Part shown: piece by piece, positions 1-11,389 of the stretch
How positions within the stretch are numbered: the first letter of the stretch is position 1
How the letters are laid out: each line of letters opens with the position of its first letter
DNA from: Gnetum montanum
Taxonomy: Eukaryota > Streptophyta > Gnetopsida > Gnetales > Gnetaceae
Length of the DNA stretch: 64,000 nt
Direction of reading: 5' to 3'
NCBI GenBank assembly: GCA_015680685.1
Contig: MNCI01035196.1
Span: 1 to 64,000 of the forward strand
The notes under the pieces: model-generated
What the model was told of the DNA's origin: nothing
Seen by the model: the letters and a program-made list of their open reading frames with translations, nothing else
Databases searched by the model: none
Made by a program: the position numbers and the translations under genes

Positions 1-1303
1 CTTACACACAAGAAAAACTATAAACTTTATTTTGATAAAAATAAAAAGTGTTTAGAGAATGTGTATGAGATGTGCTTGAGGAAGTAAGGGGTTCACTTTG
101 CTAGGGTTTAGAGTCTATTGAAATTGGTGGCTTTGAATGCCACAAACAACTCCATGATCCAAAGGTTCCACAAATCCCAATGTTGTCAAACCTTGTTACA
201 CTTCTATTAAGAATTGTAACATTGGTGATGTAGGGGGTAAGATGCGTGGGGGTTTTGGACTACCAAGAAGAGTAATCTTGAGAGTCTCAAAGCCTAAGGT
301 GTCAAATGTTGATGCCAAGTACCACATAATCTCAAGGGGTCAAACAATGGTTACAAGGGTTGTAGGTTCCATGTTGGGGATGATTCAAAAGATTTGTGTT
401 TGCAAGCTTTCCAAAGCTCCTGAATGCAAAAATATGCTTGAATGTGCCAAAGTGGTAAAACTTTCTATGTTGTTGTAGCTTGGGTTTTATACTTTTCATG
501 GCCAATAATTTTACTATATATTTTTTCCTAATTGTTGACAGATTTATGCTACATATAGGTGTTGCAGGTATATAAATCTAGTTGGGTTACTATGTATGGT
601 AAGTTTTGATATCCCCATGACATCAAAACTTTTCCATTTACCAAAAATAATAAATTCTCTTTCACCCATGCTAGCTTCTTCCACCCATGCTAAGCCTTTC
701 AACAACAACGTTGAATTGTAGGATCAATGTTGGAGTTGGAACAATGCTAAAATTTTCAGCCAAGTTGGAGGTTGAAGAAGTTATACCTCCCAATGCTAGG
801 CATAAATGTGGTTGACCCCCCAATAGGTATCTCCAGTGTAGAAAATGTTATAACCCCAAAAAAACCCACAAAATGCCAATTTTGATAATCCAAAAGGCAT
901 TTTTAATGCCCCAAGCCTAAATATAGGTATGATATGGCTTTTTTCACTTGGTGGTTGAGGATTTCATCACTTATGAGGCATTTTTCAACCCCAAAATCTA
1001 AAGTATGTGAAATTGCATCTCTTGAATTACAATCTTCATATTTTATAGTGAAGTTTTAGCCTCAAGTTTCATCGGGTGAGGTCTATAATGCAAAAAGGTT
1101 GCAACATGCATTTCTAGGGGTGTTTCATTAGCCCCTCTTTATTGGTGTCTAGAGGATTAACTTGAGAGGCATCAACGAAGGATACAAAATAGCACTGTAG
1201 ACCCATCACTAACGTTCACTCTCCATGCTTTATTTCATCATGTCGAACCATGCCAAAGAGTGCTTCTGATGATGGGTAAAGGCTATGGTGGGGAAATAGT
1301 AAT
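1..1303 (+). repeat. Dispersed 1.3-kb repeat R, copy 1 (left end outside window)
   Basis: This stretch is closely matched, in the same orientation, by 59881-61196. The match ends sharply just after the shared words gaaatagtaatg; beyond that point copy 1 continues as gypsy element A and copy 2 as unrelated sequence. The repeat holds a TATA-like word (tatataaatc near 570). It also has an open frame at 242-478 whose central part is conserved in copy 2. The family is not recognised. A long LTR or a non-autonomous retroelement is possible, because copy 2 is preceded at 59662 by TGTTGGGACTAG, a plausible LTR start. Sense strand is a guess from the open frame. Confidence 0.75.
242..478 (+). CDS. Short conserved ORF inside repeat R, unknown product
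   Basis: A 78-codon open frame. The second repeat copy (about 60120-60340) keeps the same reading frame through recognisable blocks: VSKPKV, AKYHII, QTMVTRV and MLGMIQK are identical or nearly so. It ends early there because a one-base insertion in an A run brings in a stop. No family is recognised and no signal peptide or membrane segment is evident. It is basic and cysteine-containing near the end. It may be a piece of a retroelement protein or chance conservation in a young repeat. Two copies alone cannot separate coding constraint from recent duplication. Confidence 0.25.
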   Translation: MRGGFGLPRRVILRVSKPKVSNVDAKYHIISRGQTMVTRVVGSMLGMIQKICVCKLSKAPECKNMLECAKVVKLSMLL

Positions 1304-1504
1304 GCCCCATTGTGCATCTAGCTCTATGCTCCTTAAACTTTCATAAAACTTCATTCTCCAAATATTTTCTCAATTTTTTAAATTTTCTTGGCTCCAATGC
1401 CCTCTTTTGCTATTTTCATCATGTTCGTGGCTTTTTGGGCTTCCATTTGACTCCAGTTTCACTCAAAAACTCGTATTTTCAAAGTTTTCCCAAAGTCAAC
1501 AATG

Positions 1505-1615
1505 GTCAACAGCCACGTCAACTAGGCCTAGTTGATGCAACCAACCACATCAATGGGGCCCCATCAACTAGGCCCCATTGATGCAATGCAAGAAATCTAT
1601 AAATACCACTAAAAA
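1505..1615 (+). promoter_or_regulatory. LTR-like promoter in the pol-ORF3 spacer of element A
   Basis: Repeated self-complementary words built on catcaatggggccccat and actaggccccattgatg lie just upstream of a TATA box (ctataaatacc at about 1597). The ORF3 start codon follows about 450 bp downstream. The same arrangement (GGCC palindromes, then TATA) marks the U3 of this family's LTRs, for example 5215-5285 and 21110-21315. Element B has the counterpart at about 9750-9860 with similar spacing to its ORF3. I infer a separate internal promoter for ORF3; only the sequence pattern is seen. Confidence 0.5.
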
Positions 1616-2049
1616 ATTTGAAATTTTTATCACTTGATTTCCATCAAGAGAGGAGTTTTTGCCATTTTTCAAAGCCCATAACTTTTCAACTGTTTGTTGA
1701 AATCACTCCATTCTTTGATTTTGCAGCTATTGGTGTTAAGCTCTTTATCGTGGGGGCTAGAAACCTTAAGTTTTTTTAACAAAAAAAATATTTTTTATCC
1801 CCAAAATGGTTAATGAATACAATGATAATAAAAAATTATCAATTTTGGAGAGTTTAACCCTTTCAACAACCTCCGGTATGACTATAATCATTTATTAACA
1901 TCAAAACACAAATAAACTAATAATTAAAATTTAGCAAATCAGCCATAATTACAACTTCACTAGGTGTAATGTTCCTAATGAGATAAGATATCACAAATTG
2001 TTTCACATTACACAATTATTGTTAACCCATAGTCATGTTGGGATTACAA

Positions 2050-4905
2050 ATGGCACCAAGACCAAAGTGACCATAGGAGGGCAGACCATCTCAACAAAGG
2101 AAGAAATGATCCAAAACTAGAAAGGGCCAACGAAAAGAAGCCTAAGAATAGGTGGAAAATACCCATGCAACATGACCTATTTGAGAGGATTTTTAAGTGG
2201 AATTAGTTCAATAGATTATTGAGGAAGAGACTACAACAAAACAATTGCAATGAGGAGAGGCACTAGGGTCCATACTAAGAACTAAAGTCATACTAACACA
2301 AGCTTGCCTCAACATAATTAAGCCTTGTGATGTCTAATGCTTAGTTCTTTATGAACAAAACTTTGGGTCATTCTTAGAGCATGCTCTAGCTAAGGTAAAG
2401 GCATAGTTGCAAACCTCTTTCATGTGACCAATCATCACTTCTAGTGGGGATTGGTACATTGGAAAGTGGTACCTGTTGTGCAACAATAGAAGAATAGGTT
2501 CCACTATGAAGATCAAGGACATGCAAGTGTCCTACTTAACTGAATTCATCATGTAGGCTCTTCAATTGCTTGATTCTAGGACACAACTAGAAGAACTATC
2601 TATGCAAGCTGATCTAGAGGCCAAAAAAGGAGTGGACCTAGTAGTGTTATAAGGTTGACCATAAGGAGTTTGGCATGCTCACATCTATAGAAAACATATA
2701 CTTCAAGATAGTGGCATATTGCCTAAATTTGATGATGAGGCCGAGTAAAGTGACCACCTTCTCTACCCAAAATTGTGCCACTCTAAGTAGGAAATTTCTA
2801 GCAAACCTTCCATAATTAATTTATCTGGAGATAGAAAATCATTTTAAAGAGAATGAACATGGAAAGAAAACCTTACCCTTTCCATGCCATATCCAAAATT
2901 TTTGCAAAAGGGTAGGGATAATCTACTACAAGAATGACACAATCAAGCATACTCCCATTACCTCTTAGTCTAAAATGATGAAGGAGAAGATTCCTTCCAT
3001 GTTTAAAAGGAGTAACGTCTACCACCTTTACCATCTACTCAACAAACAACATCAAAAGCCCACACTACCATAGAGTGCTTGCATAAAATCCAAGAGTAGC
3101 TCTTGCAATAGCAAGAGTAATGAGCAAGAACAACTGCTGAAGATCCATTTGTATATTGACCTATGATGAGTCACCTTAATGAAGTGGCTCAAACAATTAG
3201 TTAGATTGAGAAAGGTGGACCAGTATACTCAGCCCAACAAATGTAAATACCCATGAGATCAAATCTTAGTGCTCATGAGGTGAAAATGTCTTTCTCTCAA
3301 TACCATTTATTCCTAGAAATCTTTGGAAATACAACCTCCTTTTTGGTGCACTTGGAGAAGGGCAAGGGGGCAACTATACTAGTGATGCAACATCAAGGGT
3401 AGGAGATAGCTATGGAAGTGGTTACTAATCAAATCGTTAAAGAACTTAACACACTTGTGGCATCTGTACTAGATGTATCTTCATTGAGAGATGTGTAGAT
3501 GTCTGTAGGAATTATTAGCAAAAGATTTCATGTAGCCTAGAATAAAGAGCTTCTAGACCAACTAGTGGGGACTAGGCAACAAATTCTAGACATCTTTGAT
3601 TTTCTAGATAACATTATCGCAACCTAGTCAGAGCTGCTAGAAGCAAAGGACAAATCTATCATCCTAAAGGGGCAACTTGAAATGGCTCAAGCATAAAACC
3701 AATGCTTAGCTCTAGCGGTTGCTAAATTACATGCCTATTTTACTAATCTAGAACTCCTTAATCCTATAATAACTAGAGATGAAGCCTTTCAGTAATTTTA
3801 AGAACAATTGAAACAAGTTGAGGAGGGAATGGTGACAACCATGTTTAACCAGTCTATAGTAGAAGCAAAGACCTATTTAGTTCAAAAGAACTTGGTTTAG
3901 GTACATCAAGAAAATGAAACACTAATGGCAGAAAAGAATTGCCTACAAAATGTTGATGGACAAAAACAATATATGCAAGAATTTATTCATTAATAGTAGG
4001 AGCATTTGGCTAGAGCAAACACAAACTTGCTAAAATTGGTAGCAAAGAATCACAATCTATCTATGAAGGAAGTCCATGCGTTATGCCAAACAGTATACCA
4101 TTGAAAGTAATGATTGGAAAAATGAGGCTCTTAAATTTAAAAGAGTAAAGAATCATTATAAAGACCAAGTTGGCCTATAGAAGGAGATGAATGAGAAACA
4201 TATCCAAGTCACTATGGAAAAAGTAAATAAAGCCCTCCAGCAACTCCAGCAAAGGAGACAAGTGTGGCAACCCATCATTGATGGGATAAATGCCTACAAA
4301 AAAGCATAAATCCACCTAAAGAAGTTGTAAATCAAAGAAATGATAGATTATATGGAACTAGCCAATATCTAATACAAAAATATAGCAATGCTAACTACCA
4401 AATAGCCATGATCCAAACATGGAAAATAGATGGCTAGCTCATACTTGTTGTATGAGGTTGAGTTCAAGCACCACAAGGACACCAAGCAAAAGCTTGAGAT
4501 GGTAAGCATTCAACTAAAAGTTCTTAAGGTATGATTCATTGATTAATAACCAAGTACTAAGAACTTGGCTAGAAGCATGAATGATTACCATGAGCTGTAG
4601 AATGCAATCAAGGTGTTCAACATCAAGTGCAAACAATTTGCTACTTAGTTCATCAATGCTAGGGAGCTATTCCTAGAAATTCCCTATCCTTAGGATGTAC
4701 CCATTCTAGCCCACATTGTTGAAGCTAAATGTACCATGAATGATCTTAGGAGTAAGGAAGAGAAAATGAAAGCATTGCTGAATACTTTTCATCTACCATC
4801 AAAAGTTGTACTAGCAACTAGATAGATACAACAGCCTCAACTGCTGCATCTACCTGAAGCTAGACAAGGTCCATCAAAGCCTTAGGAGCCTCCACCACCT
4901 AAGAG
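2050..4905 (+). pseudogene. ORF3 of gypsy element A: large coiled-coil protein, decayed
   Basis: A frame starting at ATG 2050 (MAPRPK) runs about 950 codons to a proline-rich end (PPPPK) before the polypurine tract. It is interrupted by many stops, most of them TAG. The second half is heptad-like and Q/E/L/K-rich, suggesting a long coiled coil. The block at 3420-3650 matches element B at 7949-7720 at the same distance from the start codon (about 1370 nt in both), with shared words such as ELLDQLV. Upstream blocks also match, including DWYIGKWY against EWYMGEAF and GVWHAH against GVWCIH. It occupies the slot where Athila elements carry an env-like ORF, but I see no signal peptide or membrane anchor. 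Function unknown. Confidence 0.6.
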
Positions 4906-5125
4906 CATGTGATATTTTCAATTATCTTCATGCCATTAGAGGACGTGTTTCCTAATTTTTGTTTGGTGTTCAATTTTATGTCATGAACACCATAATTTGT
5001 AATTTTGTTGATTAGTACACACCAGCACTTAGTTTTGTCATGTTAGTTTTGTTGTGTTATTTGTTAGTCAATAATCCCATACCTTTCTAATTTTGTAAAG
5101 AACTCAAGGAAGATATTTTATTCAG

Positions 5126-5136
5126 TCATGAGGGTA
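5126..5136 (+). other. Polypurine tract of element A
   Basis: The word tcatgagggta directly precedes the LTR start TGATGA at 5137. The same word precedes the LTR in B (minus strand, 6262-6251), and gttgtgggggta precedes it in F (21087-21098). Position and purine bias fit the plus-strand primer of reverse transcription. Confidence 0.7.
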
Positions 5137-5335
5137 TGATGAATCATGATTTATCTATGTCAACAAGGCCTCATTTACTAGGTTCCATCGACTAGGTTGC
5201 ATCAACTAGGCATCATTGTTGCATCGTTTGATGTGTTGACATGGCCTTGTCAATGCAGGGTCTATTCTTTCCTATAAATACATGCCAAAATACCATGTTT
5301 ATGCATTATCTAGTCATTGTTGTTATGAATCTCTT
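5137..5335 (+). repeat. 3' LTR of element A, first part (U3)
   Basis: Begins TGATGAATC right after the polypurine tract. U3 contains repeated tcaacaaggcc and catcaactagg words and a TATA box (cctataaatac near 5271). It stops at 5335, where element B is inserted, and continues at 18540-18545. The last five bases (ctctt) are B's target duplication. Confidence 0.85.
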
Positions 5336-6250
5336 TGATGAGTGGTTGAAGGTATTTCTACACACAACTATATGAATCATGAAGTGTTCACGTGTGATCC
5401 AGTCAAAGTCCATGGACACTATAATTTCTGGTACACTAGTCTTCTAGGAAGTGAACCTTGCCCTAAAGGTCATTGGTTGTCTTCCTAGTTACACTTGTGA
5501 TGCATATGATATGGTTAAGTGTAATCAAGACATATGATTTTTATTGTTTTATGTTTTATGTTCTTTGGCACTTAAAGTAGAAAGACAAAGTAATTTAATA
5601 ACTAATTTGATTTAACTCATTAAGTAATCTCTAACTAGTCCTAACATAAGCATTCTGTCCCATGTTTTGTACACATCCTAAACCCATGTATCCATTGCTA
5701 GGTTACTAAGTGCTATGCTACTAAGCACACTAAGAAATAATGTTTCTGGGATTACCAAGCAAATACATATTTATGCTCGAAGCAATCATACTTATGTATT
5801 TAATCTATTTAGCTTATCTTACTTAATCACTTAATTAGCTTGATTAGTGATGAACATTGAATAAATAAATGAAAGTGTTAAATTCATAAATGAAATATCT
5901 AAACTATCCAAAATGCTACAAGGTTTATCAAGAAGCTCATCTTTATTGTTACACATACTTTTGTGTTTAGGTACAATAGTGCTCAAATAAATATCCATAC
6001 ACTTGATGAATTTTGCTGTGGGCACTTGGGAAAATATTTTAACTTTAAAATGTAAAAATTATAAGAGCTCTACTACTAATATGACTTGAAACCCCAAAAA
6101 ATAGCAAACACTATGTCGATGGGGCCCCATAGGGATAGAAACCACTATGTCAACATGGCCCCATTGACAAGGTAACACCATATAAATTGGGCCCTATCAC
6201 TGAGGCCACATCAACAAGGGACCATTAATGGAACACATTAATGCTTATCA
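5336..6250 (-). repeat. 3' LTR of element B
   Basis: About 915 bp, from TGATAAGC (minus strand, at 6250) to CTCATCA at 5336. It is recognisably the same as the 5' LTR, sharing the end block around accatatgaatcatgaagtg and the long R/U5. The U3-R joint lacks the clear TATA found in the 5' LTR, so this copy seems to have lost a short piece there. The two LTRs differ at many sites, which implies an old insertion. Confidence 0.88.
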
Positions 6251-6262
6251 TACCCTCATGAC
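6251..6262 (-). other. Polypurine tract of element B
   Basis: On the minus strand the word gtcatgagggta immediately precedes the LTR start TGATAAGC. It is the same tract as in element A. Confidence 0.7.
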
Positions 6263-6479
6263 TAAATGAAAACTCATCCTTAAGTTCCTTTATAAAATTG
6301 TAAAGATATGGGATTATTGACTGACTTGACAAAGCTGAGTGCCCAAGTGTACAAATTAACAAATTACAAAAAATTGTGGTATTCATGACATAAAATTTAA
6401 CATCATGATGTGAATACATAAAAATTGGACAAAACATCATTTGATGACATGATGATGGTCTAGAAGATCATATATACCT

Positions 6480-9318
6480 AAGCGATGGTGGCTCCCTAGG
6501 CTCTAAAGGACCTTCACTGACTTCAGGCACATGTAGTAGCTGAGGTAGCTATGGCAATCTTACTATGGCTTCAACCTTTGGTGGAAGTGAAAGACATTTA
6601 ATAATGTCTTCATATTCTTCTCCTTACTCTAGGGATCATTCATGGTCCATGCCACATCACCAATATGGGCTAGAATGGGGACATTCCATGAACAACCCAT
6701 TAGTGAAAACATCTCATTCATGTTGAAAAACTATAAAATGAACTATTTATGTTTGATGTTGAATTCCCTAACTATACTCTATAGCTCATGTTAGTCATTC
6801 ATCTTCTTTTCTAATTTCTCAATAGTTTATCATTGATTAGTGAATCGTGCCTTGAGAACTTCAAGTTCAATGTTTATCACCATAAACTTCTTCTTGGTGT
6901 CCTTGTGATGCTTGAACTCAGCCTTGTACAATAAGTATGAGCTAGTCATCTATTTCTTCAGCTCTAACTATAGCCATTTAGTAGTAAACATGGCTAGATT
7001 TGCATAATAGAGATTGGCAAGGTCCATGTACTCTATCATCTCATTGATTTGTAACTACTTGATGCAGATTTATGCTTTATTATAGATGTTTATCCAATCA
7101 ATGATGTGTTGCCAAAACTCCTTTTCTTATTGGAGTTTTCGGAGGGTTTCATTCACTTTTTCTTTCACCAACTGGATGTGTTTTTCATTTGCTTATTTTT
7201 GTAGACTGACCTATTCTCTATAATGGTTCTTGACTCTCTCAAATTTAGGAGCCTCTAATTTCTAGGTGGCAACTTCGATCGTAGTTTTCTAACAATGTGC
7301 ACAAACCTCCTTCATGGAGAGATTTCTATTTTCTACTACCAATCTTCTCAATTCTATGTTTTCTCTAGCTAGTTACTCTTGTTGTTGATGGATGAAATCA
7401 ATTAATTATTGCTTGTGCTCATTGACATTTCATAGGCAATGATTTTCTACAGTCAACTAGACATTCTCCTAGTGGGTCTAATCCAAGGCATTCTAAATTT
7501 TATGCTATGTGGCCTCCACCAAGGATTGGTAGAACAATGCCATCTCCATTGCACCATCAACCCCTTTTTTCTAGTGTGGAGCTATTCCATAGCTTCATCT
7601 CTTATCAATCATAGGTTGAGAAATGTGGGGTCAACAATCTAGCCTTTTAATTTTGCAACCTCAGTAGCCGAACATTGATTTAGCTCCTTGGTTATTTCAA
7701 GTTTCCCCTCCAAGATGATGTTCTTGCCCCTTGCCTCTAGCAGCTCTGAATAGGTTGCAGTAGAAGGTCAAAGACATCTAGAAGCAATTGCTTGATTTCT
7801 ACTAGTTGGTCCAAAAGTTCTTCATGATGTGCTACATTTATTTCACCATTTGTGGTTCCTACAGACATTTGCACATCCTTGACTATAGTGACATTTAGTA
7901 TAAATCCCATAGGTGTGTTGAGTGTTTTGACAATTTGATCAATAATCATTTCTACTACTATCTCTTGCCCTTAGTGCTGCATCAGTAAATCTATTGCCCT
8001 CTCATCCTCCTCCAAGCATACTAATAAGGTCATAGCATTCCTAGGGATTTCTACAAGTGATTGTTGTTCTACGAGAGATATTATGACCTATTTGGTGCTT
8101 AGATTTGGCCTTGTAAGCAACTACATTCTTTGACCCAAGAAAATGGATCCACCTCCACCCATCAAGTTGATTGCCTAGGCCACCTCATTAAGGTGACTCA
8201 TTGCTACTCTGTACATAGATGGGTGTTCACCACTTATGTCTTCTCATTGCTCTTGTTTACTTAACAGCCATTCTCTATATTCATGTAACTATTGGGTGGT
8301 TTCAGTAACGTCTAGAATAATTTTCTAAGTGGTGGGTGGAGGTGGTGATGCTACTCCTCTTCTTGTATAGTGGTTGCAAGCATCTTGTCCTTCATTAGTT
8401 CCACCTAGTTAGTAGCTAAAACAACCCGAACCATATCATTGGTATAACATGCTATTCCTCCTCTTCGACAAAGTTTCTTGATAAGTCATGGGAAGGGGAG
8501 TGACTTTCTTCCATTTCATTTTCTTTAAATTACTTCTCCATATCTAGATAGATCACCTATAGAAGGTTGACATGGAATTTCCCACTCAAAGCAGTGCATG
8601 CTTTGATAGAGAAGGTGGTGATTTTGCTTCGCCTCACTGTGGAATTGAGGTGGAAGGCTGCAATCCTATATTGAATCCTTTCTACTAGTGTGAATACACC
8701 AAACTCCATGTGGTCAATACCATAGCACCATTATATCCATTATTTCTTGATGCTATAGTCTACCTAGATTGGGGTCTTAGTAAGATTCACCCTGGTTTCT
8801 AGCAACCCAAGCACTGTAGCAATGGCCTACATTGAGTAGGACACTAAGATATCCTTGATTTTTATTATTGTTCTAGATTACCTACTTTTTCCAAAATAAA
8901 AATGCCTCTCCCATGTACCACTCCTTAGTGGAAGTAATAATTGTCCACATAGGAGAGGCCTTTAGTTCGTCCTACACTTCTTTTGGTGCTTACTCTAGGA
9001 AAGGTTGAAAGTTTAACTCTTAGAGCACCAATTTTTGGACCTCCCTTGATATGATTTGATTCAAGCATGTCTCTATCAAGGTCATCTTAAGATTTAATAG
9101 TTATTATAGTGCATTTTCCCAATGGAAGTGTTCTATTACTATTAATGGTTCTAGAATCTATTGGATAGATTCCACCTCTACCTCTTCTCTTAGAGGACCT
9201 ATGGCATGGTTGCTAGCGACTCATCTTGGACCTGTTCTTAGCCCCTTTTCATTCTAGGTTGTTTCTACCTTGGATGGAATGGTCTTACTTCCTACTTGTG
9301 CTTTCCTTTTGATGCCAT
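6480..9318 (-). pseudogene. ORF3 of gypsy element B: large coiled-coil protein, decayed
   Basis: The start codon is the ATG at 9318-9316 (MASK), aligned with the start of A's ORF3. An internal open stretch, 7949-7737, reads VKTLNTP...KDVQMSV...ELLDQLV and matches A's VKELNTL...RDV*MSV...ELLDQLV. The C-terminal half is predicted by eye to be coiled coil (regular L/Q/E/K spacing, few prolines). Frameshifts and stops abound, mostly TAG. It lies 2 kb downstream of integrase, with its own LTR-like promoter region upstream. It could be a divergent env-like or Gag-like accessory protein; no family is recognised. Confidence 0.6.
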
Positions 9319-9749
9319 CTACGGTCACAACACATCCATAGATTAGTAGTTATAATGTATAACTTTAAAGTTTTGAACACTATCTCTTATTAGTTAGTTA
9401 CACTTTGGTTAAGTTTGTACCATGGTAGATTGATTATTTTATTAATTATTAATTATGATTGTCACTAGAGCTTGTTGAAAAGGTTTAACTCTTATAATTT
9501 CATGTTTAATAGATGATTTCTTAGTTAAATCTTTGTGAGAGTTAGAAAAATGGTAATACCTTTTTTGTCAAAAATAGTACATTTTTGGCCCTCACAATGA
9601 ACAAGTTACCTTTGGTAGCTACAAGGTCAAAGAATAGAATGATTTGGATAAGGTTTGTAAGTTATGGGCTCTAGAAGGTTTTGGGCTTGGAAAATTTGAA
9701 AAACTCCCTTGACATTTGTGAGAAAATGTAAAATTTTTAAATTGGGGTC

Positions 9750-9860
9750 ATGCATATATATACTAATTTTTTCCTTATGTCAATGGGGCCCCATTTATGA
9801 GGCCTCATATATGGGTCTACTCCATTGACAAGGCCTCGTATATGAAGCCCATAGGCAATA
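9750..9860 (-). promoter_or_regulatory. LTR-like promoter in the pol-ORF3 spacer of element B
   Basis: On the minus strand, repeated palindromic words (aatggggccccattgac, tgaggcct, caaggcct-type) are followed by a TATA-like tatatata at about 9753-9766. ORF3's ATG lies about 440 bp beyond. This mirrors the spacer of element A, where the gap is about 450 bp. Confidence 0.45.
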
Positions 9861-11385
9861 TTTTAAATCATGAATCTCTCAAAAAATATAAGAAAATTTC
9901 TTAATGAATTTGGAGTCCATGAAATTCAAGGGAAGCTAATAATATGATGAAATCATTGAAGAGGATCTTTGAAAGCTAAAAAATTAAAAAATTTGACAAA
10001 GAATATGTGTAATGAATAAAATATAGAAAGGAGCACATGGTATGATGTAGACGATGGATGTACAAAATATTTAGATTGCAGGAATGCCTAAGGATAAGGT
10101 GCTTAATGAATCCAAGTAAGGGATATACAAGTGGATCCTCCCCATAGTAGGCATATGCCTTGTTTTCCCTTGCATAACATCAACCTAAGGAGTCTATGGG
10201 TCCCAAAGATGACTAATGGTTAATGAAAGTTAAGAACCAAAACTTGGAAGATTCTACCTAAGAATTCAAATATGTCAGACCAATACATGGAATCAAGAAC
10301 ATGGACTTCAACAATGAGATGAGTTATGGTCAATAGGGATAGATGATGGAGAAGGTGGAATGAAATTTTGAATTGAGGTCATAAGAAGTCCTTTGTGGGG
10401 TTTATGTTTAAAATGACCTAAGAATATCCATCCTTAGTCCAAATCAAAAACAACCTCTTTTAGTGACTTCACATTGCTACTCTAAGACTAATCCACCCCC
10501 TCAAGATACAAGAGTGTTCCCATAGAAGAACCACCATTCCAAAAATAGAGAAAAAGAAAAGTAGGAAGTGAGAGAAGGCATTAGTTAGAGGGGATCTTTA
10601 GGCATGGGTAACATGTCTTTTTAGTCCCATAACTAGTTCTTGTAGCCCATTTATTTGTCTAAGGGATGTGCTTTGAAGTGTCATAATGTTTTGTTTTGTT
10701 TTTTATTTTATTTTTTTGGATGGGAACCACACCATGCAAAGACTTTATTTGACTTCCCATAGTGGTTGACATGAAATGTTAATAAGTCTATGAAAACACT
10801 CAAGCACCTAAGTAATTAGAAAATTACAAAGAGAATTGAGTCCCTTTGAAGTCACACCCTATACAAATCTTTGAATCCTTTCCAATTCTAGAAACTACCA
10901 AGGTTAGCAATTTATGAAAAGTTTATTTAATGAAAAAGGGCCTCAAACTTGCAAAACAAGGAATACCATAGAGTTTGTTAATGGGTAGATGTTGTGGACT
11001 TACTACCTATTCCATGAAAAAGAAACCATGATTGAGCCATTAGTACCAAAATTTCAAAATAGAAACACACATTAGCAAACTAAAAACATTAAGCATAAAC
11101 CACCATTAGTAGCAACCACAACACCGTTATGTCCTATTGGCACAAAGCGCATTAATTAGCAAAAATTTGAAAATCACACTCAAACCAAACAAGGGAAAAT
11201 ATATAAGAAAGTGTAAAATATTGAATAAATATTCAAATGTACTATCAATTTAGTAAAACAAAAAATGGTATAAAAATAGAAAAAAATTAAAAAATTGTAA
11301 AATAAATAATTTGCAAAATAAAAAATGTAAAAAAAAATAGAAAAAATAAGGAACCATGTGGATGATTAGGATAGATAGCTATCTC
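9861..11385 (-). other. Element B spacer between pol and ORF3
   Basis: Non-coding in all frames. The part at 11200-11345 is very A-rich on the plus strand. The part at 9960-10700 has no recognised feature. It is internal element sequence, since it lies between B's integrase and ORF3. Confidence 0.6.
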
Positions 11386-11389
11386 CTCC

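Larger units (their letters stand above)
1303..5335 (+). mobile_element. Gypsy (Athila/Tat-like) element A, left part
   Basis: This is the 3' half of a plus-strand Ty3/gypsy element: promoter-like spacer (about 1303-2049), coiled-coil ORF3 (2050-4905), polypurine tract, and the first 199 bp of the 3' LTR. The LTR is broken at 5335 by element B and resumes at 18540. The gag and pol genes of this copy are not in the window; the left edge meets repeat R at 1303. Colinearity with the minus-strand copy B (9318 down to 6251) supports the assignment. The body is full of in-frame stops, so it is long dead. Confidence 0.8.
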
